DNA from: JAWLHA01 sp041690535
GTDB taxonomy: Bacteria > Pseudomonadota > Gammaproteobacteria > Thiohalomonadales > Thiohalomonadaceae
Assembly (NCBI GenBank): GCA_041690535.1
Contig: JAWLHA010000006.1
Location: 1 to 64,000 of the forward strand
Length of the DNA: 64,000 nt
Reading direction: 5' to 3'
Position 1 is the first letter of the stretch. Each line of letters begins with the position of its first letter. The notes under the pieces are model-generated. The model saw only the letters and a list, made by a program, of their open reading frames with translations, searched no databases and was not told the DNA's origin. Positions 60,807-64,000 of this stretch are shown here, piece by piece. Both the position numbers and the translations under genes were made by a program.

Positions 60807-62090
60807 TTGTTTGAGCGTCCCAAAAGCGGCGAGCGCGCCGCTTTGGTCCATTTGTATTTACAGCAGGAGAGCGACCGCGAGGATCTGGAGGAATTCCGGG
60901 AACTCGCGGTGTCTGCAGGGGCCCTGCCCGTTGCGGTGATCACCGGCAATCGTCGCCTTCCCGAGCCGAAGTATTTCGTCGGCAGCGGGAAGGCCGACGA
61001 GATTCGCGCGATCGTCGAGCAGGAGCAGGTGGAACTGGTGCTGGTCAATCACGCCTTGACTCCGGCGCAGGAGCGCAACCTCGAGCGATTGCTCGGCTGC
61101 CGGGTTTTGGACCGCACCGGGCTGATCCTCGACATCTTCGCTCAACGGGCACGTTCCCATGAAGGTAAGCTTCAGGTGGAGCTTGCCCAGCTGCGGCACC
61201 TCTCCACCCGCCTGGTCCGCGGCTGGACTCATCTGGAGCGGCAGAAGGGCGGTATTGGCCTGCGCGGTCCCGGTGAGACCCAGCTGGAGACGGACCGGCG
61301 CCTCATTGGGGAGCGCATCAAACTGCTGGGCAAACGGCTCGAGAAGGTCACGCGGCAGCGGGACCAGAGTCGCCGGGCACGGCTGCGGGCGGAGATCCCC
61401 TCGCTTTCACTGGTCGGCTACACCAATGCCGGCAAGTCGACGCTTTTCAACCAGCTGACCACCGGGGATGTGTATGCGGCGGATCAGCTGTTCGCGACCC
61501 TTGACCCCACGTTGCGGCGGTTGGAACTCCCGGGCGGAGGCAGCGTCGTATTGGCAGATACGGTGGGTTTTATCCGCCATTTGCCCCATGATCTGGTCGC
61601 TGCGTTCCGCGCCACCCTGGAAGAGACACGCGAAGCCGACCTGCTGCTACACGTGATCGACGGGAGTGACCCGGAGCGTACCGGCAAGATCGAGCAGGTC
61701 AACCAGGTGTTGACGGAGATTGGTGCCGAATCAGTGCCCCAGCTCCAGGTCTTCAACAAGATCGACCTCATGGAGGAGGCGCAGCCCCACCTCGAGCGGG
61801 ACGAGCACGGTCTGCCTGCCAGGGTCTACCTGTCGGCGGCCACCGGGGAGGGGGCAGAGCTGCTGGTGCAGGCGGTGGCCGAGCGCATTCAAGGGGGGCG
61901 GGCGCGGCGCCAGCTGCAGTTGCCGCCCCAGGCAGGCCGACTTCGGGCCCGCCTCTATGAGCTGGGCAGCGTTCTGGAGGAGCGGATCGACGAGGATGGC
62001 GGCTGGCTCCTGGAAATCGACATTCAGCGGCGCAGCCTCGAAATTCTGCGCCAGCAGTCGGAGTTTGCCGACTATTTGTCTGCGGAGTAG
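60807..62090 (+). CDS. hflX: GTPase HflX
   Basis: A ribosome-splitting GTPase associated with heat-shock recovery. The 427-residue protein has the N-terminal HflX domain (YFVGSGKADEIRAIV; ERNLERLLGCRVLDRTGLIL), a coiled coil, and a G domain with GYTNAGKSTLF, DTVGFIRHLP and NKIDL. It begins with TTG 60807, six bases after GGAGG. Part of the hfq-hflXKC block. Confidence 0.95.
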   Translation: MFERPKSGERAALVHLYLQQESDREDLEEFRELAVSAGALPVAVITGNRRLPEPKYFVGSGKADEIRAIVEQEQVELVLVNHALTPAQERNLERLLGCRVLDRTGLILDIFAQRARSHEGKLQVELAQLRHLSTRLVRGWTHLERQKGGIGLRGPGETQLETDRRLIGERIKLLGKRLEKVTRQRDQSRRARLRAEIPSLSLVGYTNAGKSTLFNQLTTGDVYAADQLFATLDPTLRRLELPGGGSVVLADTVGFIRHLPHDLVAAFRATLEETREADLLLHVIDGSDPERTGKIEQVNQVLTEIGAESVPQLQVFNKIDLMEEAQPHLERDEHGLPARVYLSAATGEGAELLVQAVAERIQGGRARRQLQLPPQAGRLRARLYELGSVLEERIDEDGGWLLEIDIQRRSLEILRQQSEFADYLSAE

Positions 62091-62174
62091 CCGACATTGC
62101 CATTAGGGGATAAGCTCCCTAGAATTTTCTTCGGGTTAGTCAACAGCTACCTACAATCGATATTGGAGTGACCA

Positions 62175-63332
62175 ATGGCCTGGAACGAACCGGGTGGTTC
62201 CGGGGGGCGTGACCCCTGGGGCGGCCGTAACGACCAGGGTCCACCGGACCTGGATGAAGTGATCCGCAAACTGCAGGGGCGGCTTGGACGCCTGTTCGGC
62301 GGCAAGGGGGGCGGCGGTTCCGGCGCCAGCGTCGGCGCCGGTGGGCTCGGCCTCGTTTTGATCATTGCCCTGCTGGTGTGGGCCGCCTCCGGCATCTATA
62401 TCGTAGATGAAGGCAAGCGCGCAGTGGTCCTGCAGTTCGGCGCCTACCAGGCGACTACCGCGCCGGGCCCCCACTGGCATCCCCGTTTCGTGCAGAGCGT
62501 CCACATCGTCGATGTGGAGAACGTCCGCAGTATGGAGGTGGGCTATCGGGCCGACGAGGCACTGATGCTCACTCAGGACGAGAACATCATCGACATCAAG
62601 TTCGCCGTTCAGTATCAGGTAAAGGAACCTCGGGACTATCTGTTCAACGTCCGGGATCCTGATGCAACGCTGCGCCAAGTGGTGGAGAGCGCGGTGCGTG
62701 AGGTGGTGGGCAAGAGCAAGATGGACTTCGTCATCACCGGCGGGCGCAGCGAGATCGTGGCCCGTGCGAGGGAGCTCGTTCAAGGGGTTCTCGATGAATA
62801 CAAAACCGGGTTGATGCTCATCAACCTGACCATGCAGGATGCCCAGGCCCCGGAACAGGTACAGCACGCCTTTGCGGACGCGGTGAAGGCCCGTGAGGAC
62901 GAGCAGCGCCTGAAGAATGAGGCGGAGGCGTATGCAAATGACGTTCTGCCCAAGGCGCGCGGTGCCGCGGCGCGTGTCCTTGAGGAGGCGCAGGCCTACA
63001 AGGAGCAGGTGGTTGCCGAGGCGGACGGTGAAGCGGCCCGCTTCGAGAAGATCCTCGGTGAGTATGCCAAGGCACCGAGCGTCACCCGCGAACGCCTCTA
63101 TCTGGAGTCGCTCGAGTCCGTACTTCAACGCAGCAGCAAGGTCATGGTTGATACTCAGGGCAGCAACCTGCTCTACCTGCCGCTCGATCAGGTCGTTCGT
63201 GGAGGGGCCCGCCTGGGCGAACCTCAGGTGGGGGCCGTCGGCCAGTCCGTGTTGAACGACGCCAAGGAGCGTCAGACCCAACGCAGTGCAACCGACATGC
63301 GCACCGACATGCGTCGTAGGGAGGTACGTTGA
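62175..63332 (+). CDS. hflK: FtsH protease modulator HflK
   Basis: Forms with HflC a large inner-membrane complex around FtsH. The 385-residue protein has a Gly/Pro-rich N-terminus, one membrane helix (about 58-76) and an SPFH/prohibitin domain (about 78-260), then a coiled coil rich in Ala/Glu. ATG 62175 follows TTGGAGTGACCA. Its stop overlaps the hflC ATG (TGATG). Confidence 0.96.
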   Translation: MAWNEPGGSGGRDPWGGRNDQGPPDLDEVIRKLQGRLGRLFGGKGGGGSGASVGAGGLGLVLIIALLVWAASGIYIVDEGKRAVVLQFGAYQATTAPGPHWHPRFVQSVHIVDVENVRSMEVGYRADEALMLTQDENIIDIKFAVQYQVKEPRDYLFNVRDPDATLRQVVESAVREVVGKSKMDFVITGGRSEIVARARELVQGVLDEYKTGLMLINLTMQDAQAPEQVQHAFADAVKAREDEQRLKNEAEAYANDVLPKARGAAARVLEEAQAYKEQVVAEADGEAARFEKILGEYAKAPSVTRERLYLESLESVLQRSSKVMVDTQGSNLLYLPLDQVVRGGARLGEPQVGAVGQSVLNDAKERQTQRSATDMRTDMRRREVR

Positions 63333-64000
63333 TGAATCGCGGAATGAGTATCTTCCTGGTGCTCCTGCTGATCGTGGCGGGGGTCCTGTCGATGTCCGTC
63401 TTCACCGTGAAGGAGCACGAGTTGGCGGTGAAGTTCCAGCTGGGTGAGTTCGTCGAGGCGGACTACAAGCCGGGGCTTCACTTCAAGATCCCGCTGGTGC
63501 AGAACGTGCGAAAGTTCGATGGCCGGGTGATGACCCTGGATGCCGAACCGGAACGTTATCTCACCTTCGAGAAGAAGAACGTCATCGTCGACGCCTTCGT
63601 GAAGTGGCGCATTTATGATGTGGGGCAGTATTACAAGACCACGGGCGGTGATGACCGGCGCGCCAACCAGCGCCTGTCCCAGGTGGTGAAGGAAGGGCTG
63701 CGCAACGAGTTTGGCAAACGCACCATTCAGGAGACGATCTCGGGGGAACGCGCCCAGATCATGAACATCATGAAGGACCAGTTTTCGGAGCAGGCCAAGC
63801 CGTTCGGTATCCAGGTGGTCGATGTGCGCATCAAGCGCATCGAGCTGCCTTCCGAAGTGAGCTCCTCCGTCTACCAGCGCATGGAAGCGGAACGCACCCG
63901 TGTCGCCAAGGATTTGCGTAGCCGCGGTGCGGAAGCGGCGGAACGCATCCGCGCCGATGCGGACCGCCAGCGTACGGTTCTGCTGGCGGAGGCCTATCGG
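63332..64000 (+). CDS. hflC: FtsH protease modulator HflC (3' end outside window)
   Basis: The first 223 codons are present and open to the window end. An N-terminal membrane anchor (IFLVLLLIVAGVLSM) is followed by the prohibitin domain (FTVKEHELAVKFQLGEF) and the start of the coiled coil. Translationally coupled to hflK through TGATG. Partner of HflK in controlling FtsH. Confidence 0.95.
   Translation, partial: MNRGMSIFLVLLLIVAGVLSMSVFTVKEHELAVKFQLGEFVEADYKPGLHFKIPLVQNVRKFDGRVMTLDAEPERYLTFEKKNVIVDAFVKWRIYDVGQYYKTTGGDDRRANQRLSQVVKEGLRNEFGKRTIQETISGERAQIMNIMKDQFSEQAKPFGIQVVDVRIKRIELPSEVSSSVYQRMEAERTRVAKDLRSRGAEAAERIRADADRQRTVLLAEAYR

Noticed and set aside
1..64000. Complete insertion sequence or transposase, rRNA or tRNA genes
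   Set aside because: No transposase motif, rRNA segment or tRNA cloverleaf was recognised on either strand by eye; a covariance-model scan would settle the RNA genes.

Overview
The window is GC-rich chromosomal DNA, most likely from a sulfur-oxidising gammaproteobacterium (Chromatiales/Ectothiorhodospiraceae-like). Three things point there. The order queG / nnr-tsaE-amiB-mutL-miaA-hfq-hflX-hflK-hflC at 52.9-64.0 kb matches the enterobacterial order. The group fimX, PilZ-like partner, psd and rhdA at 0.3-10.4 kb recalls the P. aeruginosa fimX neighbourhood. A flavocytochrome c sulfide dehydrogenase (fccAB) sits beside a complete ccmABCDEFGHI cytochrome c maturation operon and several multihaem cytochromes.

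Layout. 0-11.6 kb: fimX-type degenerate GGDEF/EAL protein, atypical PilZ protein, epmB, efp, epmA, sco1, psd, rhdA and a membrane diguanylate cyclase. 11.6-21.2 kb: head-to-head PEP synthase and pyruvate phosphate dikinase, phosphoglucomutase, htpG. 21.4-31.5 kb: chemoreceptor, zinc-ribbon protein plus hslR, thioredoxin plus Nudix hydrolase, a four-gene MoxR/VWA operon of unknown purpose, adk and hemH. 31.6-38.8 kb: an accessory-looking stretch with a MipA/OmpV porin-like protein, a Cys-cluster protein, a periplasmic tetrahaem cytochrome, small membrane or exported proteins, a cold-shock protein, a lipoprotein and a PEP-CTERM protein. 38.9-52 kb: moeA-mobB, ccm operon, fccAB with a NapC-type cytochrome and a frameshifted ankyrin gene, mobA. 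52-64 kb: pfkB-type kinase and the queG/nnr...hflC block; hflC runs off the end.

Working together: the ccm operon supplies covalent haem attachment for FccA, the NapC-type protein and the 33 kb tetrahaem protein; FccAB oxidises sulfide in the periplasm; ppsA and ppdK both connect pyruvate and PEP; epmA and epmB modify EF-P; moeA, mobB and mobA serve molybdenum cofactor synthesis; HflK/HflC control FtsH.

The most distinctive non-coding content is two families of small palindromic mobile repeats. Family A is 75-267 bp, has ~20 bp terminal inverted repeats, and three copies are flanked by 9-10 bp direct repeats. Family B is ~185-195 bp with CTAGAGCACC termini around a nested palindrome. Each family is found inserted in the other. 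A 34-unit heptanucleotide satellite lies just upstream of sco1. No transposase, CRISPR array, rRNA or tRNA gene was recognised.
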